Positions 22,770 through 31,778 of a stretch of DNA of 64,000 bases are shown here, in pieces. Both the position numbers and the translations under genes were made by a program. The stretch spans positions 62,001 to 126,000 of the forward strand of contig JALHJB010000003.1 of NCBI GenBank assembly GCA_022839745.1, read 5' to 3'. The notes beneath the pieces were generated by a model. That model ran no database searches. It had not been told where the DNA came from and worked only from the letters and a program-made list of their open reading frames with translations. This stretch comes from Actinomycetes bacterium (GTDB taxonomy: Bacteria > Actinomycetota > Coriobacteriia > Anaerosomatales > Anaerosomataceae). How positions within the stretch are numbered: the first letter of the stretch is position 1; every line of letters starts with the position of its first letter.

Positions 22770-23198
22770 CTACTCCCCCAGCCCCGGCGGTTCGGGCAGC
22801 TCCCCGCTGTAGGTGCCGACGATGACGAGCGTCCCGGCAGTGGCCTGCACCGGATAGGACTCGGCCACCGGCCCCTCGAACCACGCTTCCACCACCGTGC
22901 CCACGGCGATCTCCTCGATCTCGGCGTCGGCGACCGAGCCGTCAGCCGCACGCGAGAGCAGCTCGGTGTCGTCGTTCACCGCCACCTGCGCGGCATCGTA
23001 GCCCGTCTGCGCGCCGATGACCGCGTCCTCGGTCCACACCACGCGGAGCGACGCGGAGCTTCCACCCGCGCTCGACACGTCTGTCACCACCCCGCGGATG
23101 TCCGGCTCGGTGTCAGGCGCGCTCGGAGCGCCTGCCGCACATCCCGTAAGCGCGAGACACGCCGCTGCCACCACGATGAACAGCCCGATGCGCTTCAT
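22770..23198 (-). CDS. Lipoprotein, DUF3221-like
   Basis: 142 aa, ATG 23198 with GGAGGAC. Signal peptide with lipobox LTGCAAG. The mature part (RGVVTDVSSAGG..SLRVVWTED, DDTELL, AEIEEIAVGTVVEAWFEGPVAESYPVQATAGTLVI) matches the small OB-like DUF3221/YobA pattern. Extracytoplasmic; function unknown. Stand-alone. Confidence 0.75.
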   Translation of the reverse strand: MKRIGLFIVVAAACLALTGCAAGAPSAPDTEPDIRGVVTDVSSAGGSSASLRVVWTEDAVIGAQTGYDAAQVAVNDDTELLSRAADGSVADAEIEEIAVGTVVEAWFEGPVAESYPVQATAGTLVIVGTYSGELPEPPGLGE

Positions 23199-23379
23199 GT
23201 CGTCCTCCGCCCGCTCGCGTGCGATGCCGCTCGTATGACGATACCCACAGGGCGTGCGTTCGCGCGGAGCGAGTGTGCGCTTGCGTGGCGGTCCGCGGTT
23301 GGCGAGGCCGTGATCGTCCTCCGCATCCTGCACCTTCGGCGCGACTTCCTCGGCGAGCTGCTGGGGTAGATCGATATCT

Positions 23380-23408
23380 GAATGTCAGACATTCCGCTAT
23401 ACTGACAT
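23380..23408 (+). promoter_or_regulatory. Operator/promoter of the AbrB-PIN module
   Basis: GAATGTC-A-GACATTC palindrome (23380-23394) overlaps a second pair ATGTCAG (23382-23388) / CTGACAT (23402-23408). A TATACT -10 box lies at 23398-23403. AbrB-type antitoxins usually autoregulate through such repeats. Confidence 0.6.
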
Positions 23409-23429
23409 CGACCCGAAAGGCGGTGTCGC

Positions 23430-23720
23430 ATGGCTGACTACATCCGCATCGGCAAGCGTGGCACGGTGGTGATCCCGGCCGACGCCCGCCGACGCTACGG
23501 TCTGGAAGAGGGCGAGGTGCTCGTGATGGAGGAGTCCGCCGCCGGGCTGCTCCTCAAGCCGGTCCGCGCCTACGAGGTGGAGGTCTACACTCCCGAGCGT
23601 CAGGCCGAGTTCCTGCTCAACAACGCCATCACCGGCGCCGAGTACGACGATGCACTGGCCGAGGTCCGCGCGCTCGGCATCGATCCGGATGCCGTCCCGC
23701 ACCAGCGGCGTCCAGAGTAA
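23430..23720 (+). CDS. AbrB/MazE-type antitoxin
   Basis: 96 aa, ATG 23430 with an AAAGG upstream. The SpoVT-AbrB swapped-hairpin domain is residues 4-45 (IRIGKRGTVVIPADARRRYGLEEGEVLVMEESAAGLLLKPV); the acidic C-terminus is the likely toxin-binding part. It ends 3 nt before the PIN toxin start. Confidence 0.9.
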   Translation: MADYIRIGKRGTVVIPADARRRYGLEEGEVLVMEESAAGLLLKPVRAYEVEVYTPERQAEFLLNNAITGAEYDDALAEVRALGIDPDAVPHQRRPE

Positions 23721-23723
23721 GCG

Positions 23724-24119
23724 GTGAAGCGGGTCTTCCTCGACGCCAACGTGCTGATGTCCGCCGCCCTCAAGCCCGACTCGCGGATCGCGTCGCTATG
23801 GACGCTGCCCGAGGTGCGGCTGCTCGCCTCGCTGCATGTGCTGGACGAGGCCCGTCGCAACGTACCCGTACCGGAGGCGACGGCACGCTTGGAGGCGCTC
23901 ATCGAGGTGCTCGCCGTCCTGCCCGCCGAGCCGGCCGACTTCCCCATCGAGGGTGACCCCGGTCTGCCTCCCAAGGACCGCCCGGTGCTCCTCGCGGCGA
24001 TCGTGAGCGGCGCTGACGTGCTGCTCACCGGCGACATCACGCACTTCGGCGGATGCCTTGGCACGGCCGTGCACGGCGTGCGGGTGCTGCTCCCCGGCGA
24101 GTATCTGCGGGGGCCCTGA
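23724..24119 (+). CDS. PIN-domain toxin (VapC-like)
   Basis: 131 aa, GTG 23724. PIN acidic residues: VFLDANVLMSAAL at the N-terminus, a central Glu, and ADVLLTGDITHFG at the C-terminal strand. Probable metal-dependent RNase, neutralised by the AbrB-type protein in the same operon. Belongs to the PIN subgroup that pairs with AbrB antitoxins. Confidence 0.9.
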   Translation: MKRVFLDANVLMSAALKPDSRIASLWTLPEVRLLASLHVLDEARRNVPVPEATARLEALIEVLAVLPAEPADFPIEGDPGLPPKDRPVLLAAIVSGADVLLTGDITHFGGCLGTAVHGVRVLLPGEYLRGP

Positions 24120-24129
24120 GCCTCAGTCC

Positions 24130-24618
24130 CTACTCCCCGCTCGTCAGTCCCGACAGCGCGTTACGGAACTCGTTGGGCTTCGCGAGTGTCTTGACGAAGT
24201 GGTTGTCGGTGGCGTCCGCCGTGGCGGTGGTCACTTCGATGTCGCCGTAGTTGAGCATCCTGCCGAGCACGCCTTGCGTCACGTTGACGTTGTTCACCTT
24301 GTCGAGCGGCGTGGTCTTGACCTCTACCTTGAAGATGCCGGACTTGGAGGTCACGCGGCGGTCGGTGATCGCGATCTCTGTGCTCAGGATCCGCACCATA
24401 AGCGGCACGATCATGACGATCCATGCCAGGAGCACAAGCGGGACGACGATCACCCAGAGAACCAGCGCAGTCATCCACTGACCCAGCACGAGGACCACGA
24501 TCACCACCGCGAGCACGGCGATCGAGAGCGCGGTACGTGCAATGACGCTCCACCAGCTCGGCCGACTCAGCTTGATGAGCTTCTCGCCATCGTCAAGTTC
24601 TCGCTCGATGTAGGCCAT
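24130..24618 (-). CDS. PH-domain (YdbT/bPH2-like) membrane protein
   Basis: 162 aa from ATG 24618. Two transmembrane helices (WWSVIARTALSIAVLAVVIVVLVLG and ALVLWVIVVPLVLLAWIVMIVPLMV) precede a bacterial PH domain (LSTEIAITDRRVTSKSGIFKVEVKTTPLDKVNNVNVTQGVLGRMLNYGDIEV). Membrane-associated, function unknown. Convergent with the PIN gene, 10 nt apart. Confidence 0.88.
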   Translation of the reverse strand: MAYIERELDDGEKLIKLSRPSWWSVIARTALSIAVLAVVIVVLVLGQWMTALVLWVIVVPLVLLAWIVMIVPLMVRILSTEIAITDRRVTSKSGIFKVEVKTTPLDKVNNVNVTQGVLGRMLNYGDIEVTTATADATDNHFVKTLAKPNEFRNALSGLTSGE

Positions 24619-24703
24619 CTCGCACCCCGTCTCTGTTGCACGCATCCCTGCGCGGAGTAGCTGCTGAAAGGGTTGTACCCGCTGAGGGGTCGCGCGACCG
24701 CCC

Positions 24704-25531
24704 CTACCCTTCCCAGTCCCAGACGATCTCCAGCACGCCGCGGCCGCCGCCCTCGTAGAAGGCCATGACGATGTGGTACTGGCCGTCGGTCCATGTGATC
24801 ATCCGCGCGTCCGTATTGAGCGCGAACTCGGGCTTGTCCCCGTAGCGCTCCTGATAGTAGGCGTACACGTCCTCGAGCGAGAGGTCGGGCCCGTTCTGGC
24901 CGTCCCGGTCGGCGATGTCGAACTGCCGCCAGTACGCCATGTCCGTGTTTCGGTACAGATACTCGTAGTACTTGTCCTCGAAGAAGACGAACTCGTCCGG
25001 CACCTCCACCAGGCCCGCCGGATAGTCAGCGTAGAACGGGTTGGACTCGGTCACCTCGGCCTTGGGCAGGTCCACGCTCATGTAGACCGCGTTATAGCTG
25101 CTCTCCTCGGTGGTGTTGATCCACACCGTGTGCTTGCCGATCGTACCCTCGATGGTGCCATCGGAGGGGTCGGCGTCTTTCTTCTCACCCATGAGGCCGA
25201 GGTAGTGCTCGAGCACCTCGGCAGTCGGCGCGGCGGTGTGGTAGACCACGTGGTGGATGTTGCGGAGCCCTCCCTCAACGGATCTCCACTGCGGATCATC
25301 GCGCACCGAGTAAGAGGCGGTATCGAGCAGGTCCGACTTGTACAGCGGCACGGTGTCGTCCGGAAAGCCATCGAGCAACTGGACCGTCCACTCGGCGGGA
25401 GCCTCGGGCGCCTCAGCGGGAGCCTCGGCGGCCGGAGCGTCCGGCCCGGGCGCGGGCTCCTCGGCAGGCGAGCATCCAACAACCACGAGCGCGAGCAGCA
25501 GAGCGAGAGCGAACGGCAGGATGCGGTTCAT
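24704..25531 (-). CDS. Secreted lipoprotein of unknown function
   Basis: 275 aa, ATG 25531. Lipobox VVVGCSPAE followed by a Pro/Ala/Glu linker (residues 25-45), then a globular part with DGFPDDTVPLYKSDLLDTASYS, VYHTAAPTAEVLEHYLGLMG and a C-terminal WTDGQYHIVMAFYEGG. It has two ADP-like repeats of an uncharacterised extracellular fold; no catalytic motif was recognised. The longer open frame upstream belongs to the reverse of the CWB2 gene. Confidence 0.8.
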   Translation of the reverse strand: MNRILPFALALLLALVVVGCSPAEEPAPGPDAPAAEAPAEAPEAPAEWTVQLLDGFPDDTVPLYKSDLLDTASYSVRDDPQWRSVEGGLRNIHHVVYHTAAPTAEVLEHYLGLMGEKKDADPSDGTIEGTIGKHTVWINTTEESSYNAVYMSVDLPKAEVTESNPFYADYPAGLVEVPDEFVFFEDKYYEYLYRNTDMAYWRQFDIADRDGQNGPDLSLEDVYAYYQERYGDKPEFALNTDARMITWTDGQYHIVMAFYEGGGRGVLEIVWDWEG

Positions 25532-25611
25532 GCGACGTCCCCCTTCGTGTGGCCGACGACTCCATTGTGGCACGGCGCCGGCCTCCACGGGATACCGCCC
25601 GTGGTGTCTCC

Positions 25612-27372
25612 CTAGCGCACCACAGCGTCGACCGCAGCCTTGACCGCGCAGCTCACGGCGCCGTCGCCGCCGAGGTAGCGAAGCGAGCGGACGTCGCCGC
25701 ACTCGGCGGCGAGCCTGTCGCGCACAGGCGCCACGAGCACGGTGCCGCGCGTGAGCAGCAGCACCGAGCCAGCGCGGCCCTGCAGCACGCCCCCGGCGAG
25801 CGCATCGGGAAAGTCGAGACCGGTGGCGATCGCCGCGCCGTCCCAGCACAGGCCCTGCGCCACGGCATAGTCTGCCACCGCCGCAGCGGTGTCGTACCGG
25901 TCGGCACCCGAGATGCGATCGACCGCGCCCTCCCCGAGCCGCGCTCGTAGCGTGCGCTCCACGTTCTCGCCCACCACGCCGGTGCCGCCGAGCACGACCG
26001 CCCTCGAAACACCGATCTCCTCCATCGTGGCAAGCGCGGAGGCCCTGAGCTCGCCCGGCTCGGTGAGCAGAAGCGGCCAGCCCTGCGCAGCGGCAAGCGG
26101 TGAGGCCGCAAGCGAGTCGGGGAAGCTCTCGCCGGTGGCCACGAAGCACGTCCCGTTGTAGCGTTCGCCGAGCGCCTCGCGCGCCGCACGGGCCACCCGC
26201 TCGGCGGTCTCGTACCGGGTCGCTCCGCCGATGCGCGTCACGGCGTTCTCGCCAAGCTCGTCGGCAAGCGCCTTCTCCACGGCCGCCGATACCGCGCCTT
26301 CCCCGCCGAGGATGATCGCCTCGCTCGCACCCAAACGGCGGATCTCAGCGAGCACCACCGGCGGCAGCGAGGCCGCGCGCGTGAGCAGGATCGGGCCGCC
26401 CTTGGCGCCGGCAAGCGCGGCACCGCCGAGGGCGTCGGGCCAGTTCTCGCCAGTGGCGATCACCACCGTGGCCGCCGAGTCGAACCCGGCCTGGCTCGTC
26501 TTCACCGTGGTGTCGAACCGGTCCGCACCCGCGATCGTGGTGAGCGCCACATGTGGATCCTCGGCCTCGAAGTCGATGGTGAACGCGACCGTCTTGGTGG
26601 ACGTGTTGCCGGAGGTGTCGACCGCGGTCACCGCTAGCGTGTGCGTGCCCTCATCGGCGATCGTGGAGCAGGTGGCGAACGAGGCGCCGTTGAGCGTGGC
26701 GGTCACCGACTTGAGCGCGACGTCCGCCGCCGAGAACGAGGGTGTCACGGGCCCTGCGTACGTGGCGCCGTCCTCCACGCATGCGAGCGTGATGACCGGC
26801 GCGGTGGTGTCGGGTCCGGGCGCATCGCAGAAGTGGATGTAGCCGGTGGGACGCGCGCGTGTGTCGGAAAGCGAGATGGTGCGACGCGTGTAGCCGAGCG
26901 GCACGGTGTAGTTGTAGTCCTCGACCACGATCGTGCCGTCGGCGTTGACCGCCTCGACATACCCCACGTGGCCGAGCGTGCTGATGGTGCCGTACCCCCA
27001 CCAGGCGATGGCTCCCACCGCGGGGGTGGTGTTCACCGGGATGCCGATCTTCTGAGCGTTCGCGCCCCAGTTGCCCGCATCGCCGAAGTGCCCGCCGTCC
27101 ATGAAGTTGGTGAAGCTGCCCATGCCGGCGTTGCGGTTCATCCGCCAGGCGGCGAACGACGTGCAGTAGCCCTTGTAGAAGCCCCAGGGGTCAACGCCGC
27201 TCTGGCCCTTGTACGGGTAGTCGTCAGCGGCCATCGCGGTCGACGGACCAGCGAGACTCGCGATGAGCAGGGCGGCTGTGAGGAGTGCTGCGATGACTGG
27301 CCGCGTGCGACCGAACTGCGACGGACCTCTGATGCCTACCACCGTCCCGGTAGGTGAACAGTACGAAGCCAT
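25612..27372 (-). CDS. CHAP-domain surface protein with three cell-wall-binding (CWB2) repeats
   Basis: 586 aa from ATG 27372 (SD weak; a GTG ten codons later is an alternative). Signal peptide, then a CHAP amidase/peptidase domain with YCTSFAAWRMN (catalytic Cys), GAIAWWGYG and LGHVGYVEAV (His). An Ig-like region follows (TTAPVITL ... TLAVTAVDTSGNTS). Three CWB2 repeats end the protein (ADRFDTTVKTS ... WPDALGGAALAGAKGGPILLT; ATRYETAERV ... FPDSLAASPLA; ADRYDTAAAV ... FPDALAGGVLQ). It probably anchors to secondary wall polymer and hydrolyses peptidoglycan. Confidence 0.92.
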   Translation of the reverse strand: MASYCSPTGTVVGIRGPSQFGRTRPVIAALLTAALLIASLAGPSTAMAADDYPYKGQSGVDPWGFYKGYCTSFAAWRMNRNAGMGSFTNFMDGGHFGDAGNWGANAQKIGIPVNTTPAVGAIAWWGYGTISTLGHVGYVEAVNADGTIVVEDYNYTVPLGYTRRTISLSDTRARPTGYIHFCDAPGPDTTAPVITLACVEDGATYAGPVTPSFSAADVALKSVTATLNGASFATCSTIADEGTHTLAVTAVDTSGNTSTKTVAFTIDFEAEDPHVALTTIAGADRFDTTVKTSQAGFDSAATVVIATGENWPDALGGAALAGAKGGPILLTRAASLPPVVLAEIRRLGASEAIILGGEGAVSAAVEKALADELGENAVTRIGGATRYETAERVARAAREALGERYNGTCFVATGESFPDSLAASPLAAAQGWPLLLTEPGELRASALATMEEIGVSRAVVLGGTGVVGENVERTLRARLGEGAVDRISGADRYDTAAAVADYAVAQGLCWDGAAIATGLDFPDALAGGVLQGRAGSVLLLTRGTVLVAPVRDRLAAECGDVRSLRYLGGDGAVSCAVKAAVDAVVR

Positions 27373-27547
27373 TGTACGGATGCGCGCACGCCGCGCAAAC
27401 CTTGGCGGCGCATCGGGCCTCTGAGCGCACCGGCCGCTCCCGCTCCGGGCGCACCCATCCACCCCGCCCCCGCGCCGCCGACTACAGACACCGCCCGCCG
27501 CGCATAGTACGATTCGCGAAAGGTCCGGGGGGCAAGGGGGAGGTGCT

Positions 27548-27913
27548 ATGCTCACGAACGGCGAGACGATCGCGGTCACCGGCGGTAGCAACGGCATCGG
27601 CCGCGAACTCACGCTGCAACTCCTGGCCAGGGGCGCGCGGGTCGCGGCACTCGACATCAGCGAATCGGGGCTCGCGGAGACGGCTTCCCTCGCCGGCGAC
27701 GCGGCTGAACGCCTGTCCACGCACACCGTCAACATCGCCGATCGCGCCGCGGTCGAGGCGCTGCCCTCGGCGATCATCGGTGCTATGGAGGCCGACAAGC
27801 TCCGCGCCACCATCGGCAAGGACGCCGCTATGATGGACACGCTGTCGCGACTGATGCCCGAGCGCGCCGCCGCACTCATCTACAAGCAGATGAAGAGTCT
27901 GCTGGCAGGGTAG
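27548..27913 (+). pseudogene. SDR-family protein with internal deletion
   Basis: 121 aa. The N-terminus has the NAD(P)-binding loop TGGSNGIGRELTLQLL and LDISESG. It then jumps from HTVNIADRAAVEALP to a C-terminal tail (IIGAMEADKLRATIGKDAAMMDTLSRLMPERAAALIYKQMKSLL), missing the usual NAG motif and the Ser-Tyr-x3-Lys catalytic block (about 130 residues). The frame is open across the join, so an in-frame deletion is likely. Probably non-catalytic. Confidence 0.75.
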
Positions 27914-27914
27914 C

Positions 27915-28060
27915 CGAACGCGCACGCCGCACGACCGAGCACGTCATGGGCGACCGAACGGCACGACCACCGCACGACGGGCCGCACGACCAAACGAACG
28001 GCAACCGCATCACCACCGCACGATCGAACGAACGGCCAGCCCGCACGACCAACAGCAACG
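27915..28060 (+). repeat. Degenerate GCACGACC repeats in a gene leader
   Basis: About six copies of GCACGA[CT]C and two of AACGAACGGC occur between the truncated SDR gene and the substrate-binding protein start. Origin and role unknown. Confidence 0.5.
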
Positions 28061-28072
28061 AGGGAGTGACAC

Positions 28073-29650
28073 GTGAAGAGGACCCACACACTGATAGCAC
28101 TCACACTGGTGCTCGCACTGAGCGTGGCGCCGATCGCCGGATGCGCGGGTGACGAGCCCGCAGAAACCGGCTCCAGCGACGCCGCCGCAACCACGAGCGA
28201 CACCTTCAAGTTCGCGCAGGGCGCTGACCCGCGCGGCCTGGACCCGGCCCGCATCGACGATCTCGAGTCGGCCAAGCCCATCGGCAACATCTACGAGGGG
28301 CTGACCAAGTACGCCGCTGACTCCACCAAGATCGAGCCGTGCCTGGCCGAGAGCTGGGAGATCAGTGACGACGGCCTGAGCTACACGTTCAAGCTCCGCG
28401 AGGACGTGAAGTTCCACGACGGCACCGACTTCAACGCAGAGGCCGTGAAGTTCAACATCGACCGTCAACTGCCGCCGCTGGTCGACGACGACATGCCGTA
28501 CGCCTCGTTCACCTTCGGCACCGTGAAGGAGGTCGTGGTCGAGGACGAGTACACCGTGCGCATCGACCTCACCCAGAAGAACACGGCGTTCCTCGCGAAC
28601 CTCGCCATGAGCATGGCGGCTCCGATGGTGAGCCCGGCGGCCCTTGAGGCCGGCAACAACTCGGTGATGGACGCGCCTGTAGGCACCGGTCCATACCGGT
28701 TCGTCGAGTGGAACAAGGGCGAGGACCTGGTGCTCGTGCGCAACGACGACTACTGGGGCGAGCCCGCCAAGACCAAGAACATCGTGTTCCGGTTCATCAC
28801 CGACAACTCGGCCCGCGTGCTCGCGCTCAATAACGGCGAGGTCGACATGATCGACGGCATCGACGCCACCGTGGTGGACACGATCACCGATGCCGGCAAC
28901 GAGCTCTTCGAGGCGCCGGGCATGAACGTGAACTACATGGCGTTCAACACGACACGGCCGATGTTCGCCGATGCCGCCGCGCGCAAGGCTTTCTCGCAGG
29001 CTGTGAACGTGGACGAACTCGTGCAGAGCCTCTACCAGGGTTACTCCGAGACCGCCACCACCATCCTGCCGACGTTCATGCCAGGGTATGACCCCACCGT
29101 CGAGCAGGCGGTCTACGATGCCGAGGCTGCCAAGGCCGGTCTTGCCGCCGCTGGCATCACCAAGGTCCACATGATCACGTACTCCAACCCGCGCCCGTAC
29201 AACGCGGCCACCGGCTCGGCGCTCGCGGCCGCGGTGCAGGGCTACCTGCAGAAGGTGGGTGTTGAATGCACTATCGACACGTTCGACTGGACCACGTACA
29301 AGGAGAAGGTGAAGGCAGGCGACTACGATGTGGCCTTCTACGGTTGGATCGGCGACAACGGAGACCCGGACAACTTCCTCAACCTGCTCGCCGACAGCGA
29401 TCCGAACCTCAACCTCGCTCGCTGGGATGACGCGACGTACCAGCAGATGATCAAGGATGCGCTCGCACTGCCGAACGGCCCCGAGCGCAACGCTGCATAC
29501 GCCGCATGCGAGAAGTACGTGGCCGAGCGGTCGGTGTGGCTGGTGTTCTCCCACGCCAAGCAGCAGGCCGGTTATCGCCCGGGCGTGCAGGACTTCGTGT
29601 ACCACGCCACCGGCAACCTGTACCTCTCGAACGTCGTGGTCGAGAAGTAG
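28073..29650 (+). CDS. Peptide ABC transporter substrate-binding lipoprotein (orphan copy)
   Basis: 525 aa, GTG 28073 with GAGGGAG SD. Signal peptide with lipobox IAGCAGD. SBP_bac_5 family signature YTFKLREDVKFHDGTDFNAEAVKFN, FVEWNKGEDLVLVRNDDYWGEPAKTKN and YGWIGDNGDPDNFLN. It is very similar to the substrate-binding protein at 35001-36584 throughout, so it likely serves the same permease with a different peptide preference. No permease genes adjoin it on the same strand. Confidence 0.95.
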   Translation: MKRTHTLIALTLVLALSVAPIAGCAGDEPAETGSSDAAATTSDTFKFAQGADPRGLDPARIDDLESAKPIGNIYEGLTKYAADSTKIEPCLAESWEISDDGLSYTFKLREDVKFHDGTDFNAEAVKFNIDRQLPPLVDDDMPYASFTFGTVKEVVVEDEYTVRIDLTQKNTAFLANLAMSMAAPMVSPAALEAGNNSVMDAPVGTGPYRFVEWNKGEDLVLVRNDDYWGEPAKTKNIVFRFITDNSARVLALNNGEVDMIDGIDATVVDTITDAGNELFEAPGMNVNYMAFNTTRPMFADAAARKAFSQAVNVDELVQSLYQGYSETATTILPTFMPGYDPTVEQAVYDAEAAKAGLAAAGITKVHMITYSNPRPYNAATGSALAAAVQGYLQKVGVECTIDTFDWTTYKEKVKAGDYDVAFYGWIGDNGDPDNFLNLLADSDPNLNLARWDDATYQQMIKDALALPNGPERNAAYAACEKYVAERSVWLVFSHAKQQAGYRPGVQDFVYHATGNLYLSNVVVEK

Positions 29651-29675
29651 CAGCGCTTCCCCGCGTGACTTCGAA

Positions 29676-29710
29676 GGCCGGGCGGACACCATCCGCTCGG
29701 CCTTTCGCTT
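29676..29710 (+). terminator. Intrinsic terminator after the orphan substrate-binding gene
   Basis: GGCCGGGCGGA (29676-29686) pairs with TCCGCTCGGCC (29692-29702), loop CACCA, followed by TTTCGCTT. Confidence 0.85.
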
Positions 29711-29729
29711 GCCGGCCCGATCGCCAACC

Positions 29730-30389
29730 TCACCCCTTCTCCGGTGCCCCATCGGTCCGTGGCACGACACGCATCTCAAGCTCGCACCCTATCGCACGCG
29801 CATACCTGCGCACCGTGGCGAGTGAGGGCGAGAGACCTCGCGCATGCTCCAGCCGTGAGATGGCACTATCGGTGGTCCCCATCGCCCACGCTACCTCCAG
29901 CTGCGTCAGCCCTGAGTCCCGCCGACGACGAACGCATTCCCTGGCAATCAGGTACTCGTCTGCGAGCGATTCGAGCGCCAGGCAGAAGCCCGGCTTGCCG
30001 CGCGCCGCGCACGTGAACGCCGCCTGATCATGCGCGACCGGGTGATAGCCAGACCGCGGCAGATGATAGGTTCTCATGCGCCTCGAGGCCATGCGCTCCA
30101 GTTCGGCATATCCACCGCCACATCCCGCTTGTTCGGAATGAGCTAGGACCACCAACACCCGCCCGGGCTCCGGTGCGCACAGGAACACCTGAGCTGACAC
30201 TCCATCGCCCGACAGCCGCGCCCTCGTGACCCCCCAGGTTGCACGCCGCAGACGCGGGATCCACGGTTCGATGCCGAAGCGCGTCACGGCGTCGATGACC
30301 CACGCGTAGTCCGCGAGCACATCCCCGGGCCAGGACCAGATCTCGTCTCGAACTCGCGCGTTGAAGTAGTGGGTAGTGTTGTGTTCCAT
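29730..30389 (-). CDS. HigB-like toxin domain fused to an XRE antitoxin-like domain
   Basis: 219 aa from ATG 30389. Residues about 5-75 look like a HigB/Gp49-type toxin (NARVRDEIWSWPGDVLADYAWVIDAVTRFGIEPWIPRLRR ... SAQVFLCAPEPGRVLVVLAH). The C-terminal 60 residues are an XRE helix-turn-helix (GLTQLEVAWAMGTTDSAISRLEHARGLSPSLATVRRYARAIGCELEMRV). The middle (RRMRTYHLPRSGYHPVAHDQ) is where the toxin end and a linker would be. Toxin and antitoxin are usually separate genes; here one open frame holds both. No separate partner is next to it. Confidence 0.7.
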   Translation of the reverse strand: MEHNTTHYFNARVRDEIWSWPGDVLADYAWVIDAVTRFGIEPWIPRLRRATWGVTRARLSGDGVSAQVFLCAPEPGRVLVVLAHSEQAGCGGGYAELERMASRRMRTYHLPRSGYHPVAHDQAAFTCAARGKPGFCLALESLADEYLIARECVRRRRDSGLTQLEVAWAMGTTDSAISRLEHARGLSPSLATVRRYARAIGCELEMRVVPRTDGAPEKG

Positions 30390-30497
30390 AGCGGGAAGAC
30401 TAGCTGTCAACGCCAACCGGACGGTCAACCGGGGCTAACCCTCTGTGCACGTCGAGCGCTCACACTGCGGCTCTGCCGGGAGTCACCCCGCCACAGA

Positions 30498-30537
30498 CCC
30501 TCAGCGGACTTACCCGATATGCTAAGTCCGCTGAGGG
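30498..30537. repeat. Perfect 15-bp inverted repeat with 10-nt centre
   Basis: CCCTCAGCGGACTTA (30498-30512) and TAAGTCCGCTGAGGG (30523-30537) flank CCCGATATGC. It lies in a 360-bp gene-free stretch (30430-30788) after the importer operon. It could be its terminator, but there is no T-run; other uses (protein binding or recombination site) are open. No other signal is seen in that stretch. Confidence 0.7.
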
Positions 30538-30788
30538 CTCCGGGCAGTGGCAGCCGAAGCGCCCCCCCAGGAACAGGAATCGATGGTGTACGCACCAGGA
30601 CGGGGCGGATCGGTCTTCACAGGGCGATCGAGCATGAAGGTGCCCGCATGGGGACGGAGCAGATGAGTCTTTGGGCAAGCGTGGAACGGTATGGGACCCA
30701 CAGGATGCGACCCACGAGGCAGCACTCGCCTGCCTCGGCGGCTGAGCATGCGTTGGAAAGTGCGGGCCGGAGGCGGGCGGTGCGGCGG

Positions 30789-31778
30789 CTACCGCGCTCC
30801 CGGATGCAGGTAGCACGCCACAAAGTGGCCGGGCGATACCTCCACGAGCGGCGGCATCTCATCGTCACACGCGCATCCCACGCACTCGCCCTTGGCATAG
30901 CAGCGGCCGGCGAATCGGCAGCCAGGCTTGGGGTCGATCGGACTCGTCACGTCACCCTCGAGCAGGATCCGCTTTGTGCGGAGCGCCGGGTTCGTCACCG
31001 GGATCGCCGAGAGGAGTGCCTTCGTATACGGGTGCAGCGGGTTTCGATACAGCTCCCGCTTCGGCGCAACCTCGACGAGCTTGCCCAGGTACATCACACC
31101 CACCCGATCGCTGATGTGCTTGACCACGTTGAGCCCGTGAGCGATGAACAAGTACGTCAGCCCGAACTCCTCGGACAGGTCGTCGAGGAGGTTCAGCACC
31201 TGCGCCTGGATGGACACGTCGAGCGCCGAGACGGGCTCGTCGCACACGATGAGCTTTGGCTCCATTGCCAGCGCGCGAGCGATGCCCACACGCTGGCGCT
31301 GACCGCCGCTGAACTCATGCGGAAACCGGTTACGATAGTTGGCCGAGAGGCCTACGGCGTTCAGCAGGTACCCCACACGATCATCGATCTTCTCGACCGG
31401 TTGCAGCCTGTTCACGCGAATCGGCTCGGCGATGATGTCGCCCACTGTCATTCGTGGATTCAGCGACGCATATGGGTCCTGGAAGATCAACTGGATGTCG
31501 CGGCAGTAGCGACGCCGCTCCTTCGCGGACACCTTCGCCAGATCGACCCCGTTGTAGACGATCTCGCCGGCGGTGGGCTCGTACAGGTCCACCAGCAACT
31601 TGCCCACGGTGGTCTTCCCACACCCGGATTCCCCGACCAAACCGAACGTCTCACCCGGGTAGATGTCGAGCGAAAGGTCGTCCACTGCCTTGAGCACAGA
31701 CGTGGTGCGTCCCAGCAGGTCACGGTCCATCGTGAAGTGCTTGGAGACGTTCCGAAGGCTGATCAGCGGTTCGGTCAC
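30789..31778 (-). CDS. dppF: Dipeptide/oligopeptide ABC transporter ATPase (DppF/OppF-like)
   Basis: 329 aa, GTG 31778 overlapping the preceding gene by 4 nt (GTGA). Walker A GLVGESGCGKTTVGKLL, signature FSGGQRQRVGIARALAM, Walker B LIVCDEPVSALDVSIQAQVLNLLDDL, and the C-terminal oligopeptide family Cys cluster (CRFAGRCYAKGECVGCACDDEMPP) that in relatives can bind an Fe-S cluster. Energises peptide import with DppD. Last gene of the operon. Confidence 0.95.
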   Translation of the reverse strand: MTEPLISLRNVSKHFTMDRDLLGRTTSVLKAVDDLSLDIYPGETFGLVGESGCGKTTVGKLLVDLYEPTAGEIVYNGVDLAKVSAKERRRYCRDIQLIFQDPYASLNPRMTVGDIIAEPIRVNRLQPVEKIDDRVGYLLNAVGLSANYRNRFPHEFSGGQRQRVGIARALAMEPKLIVCDEPVSALDVSIQAQVLNLLDDLSEEFGLTYLFIAHGLNVVKHISDRVGVMYLGKLVEVAPKRELYRNPLHPYTKALLSAIPVTNPALRTKRILLEGDVTSPIDPKPGCRFAGRCYAKGECVGCACDDEMPPLVEVSPGHFVACYLHPGAR

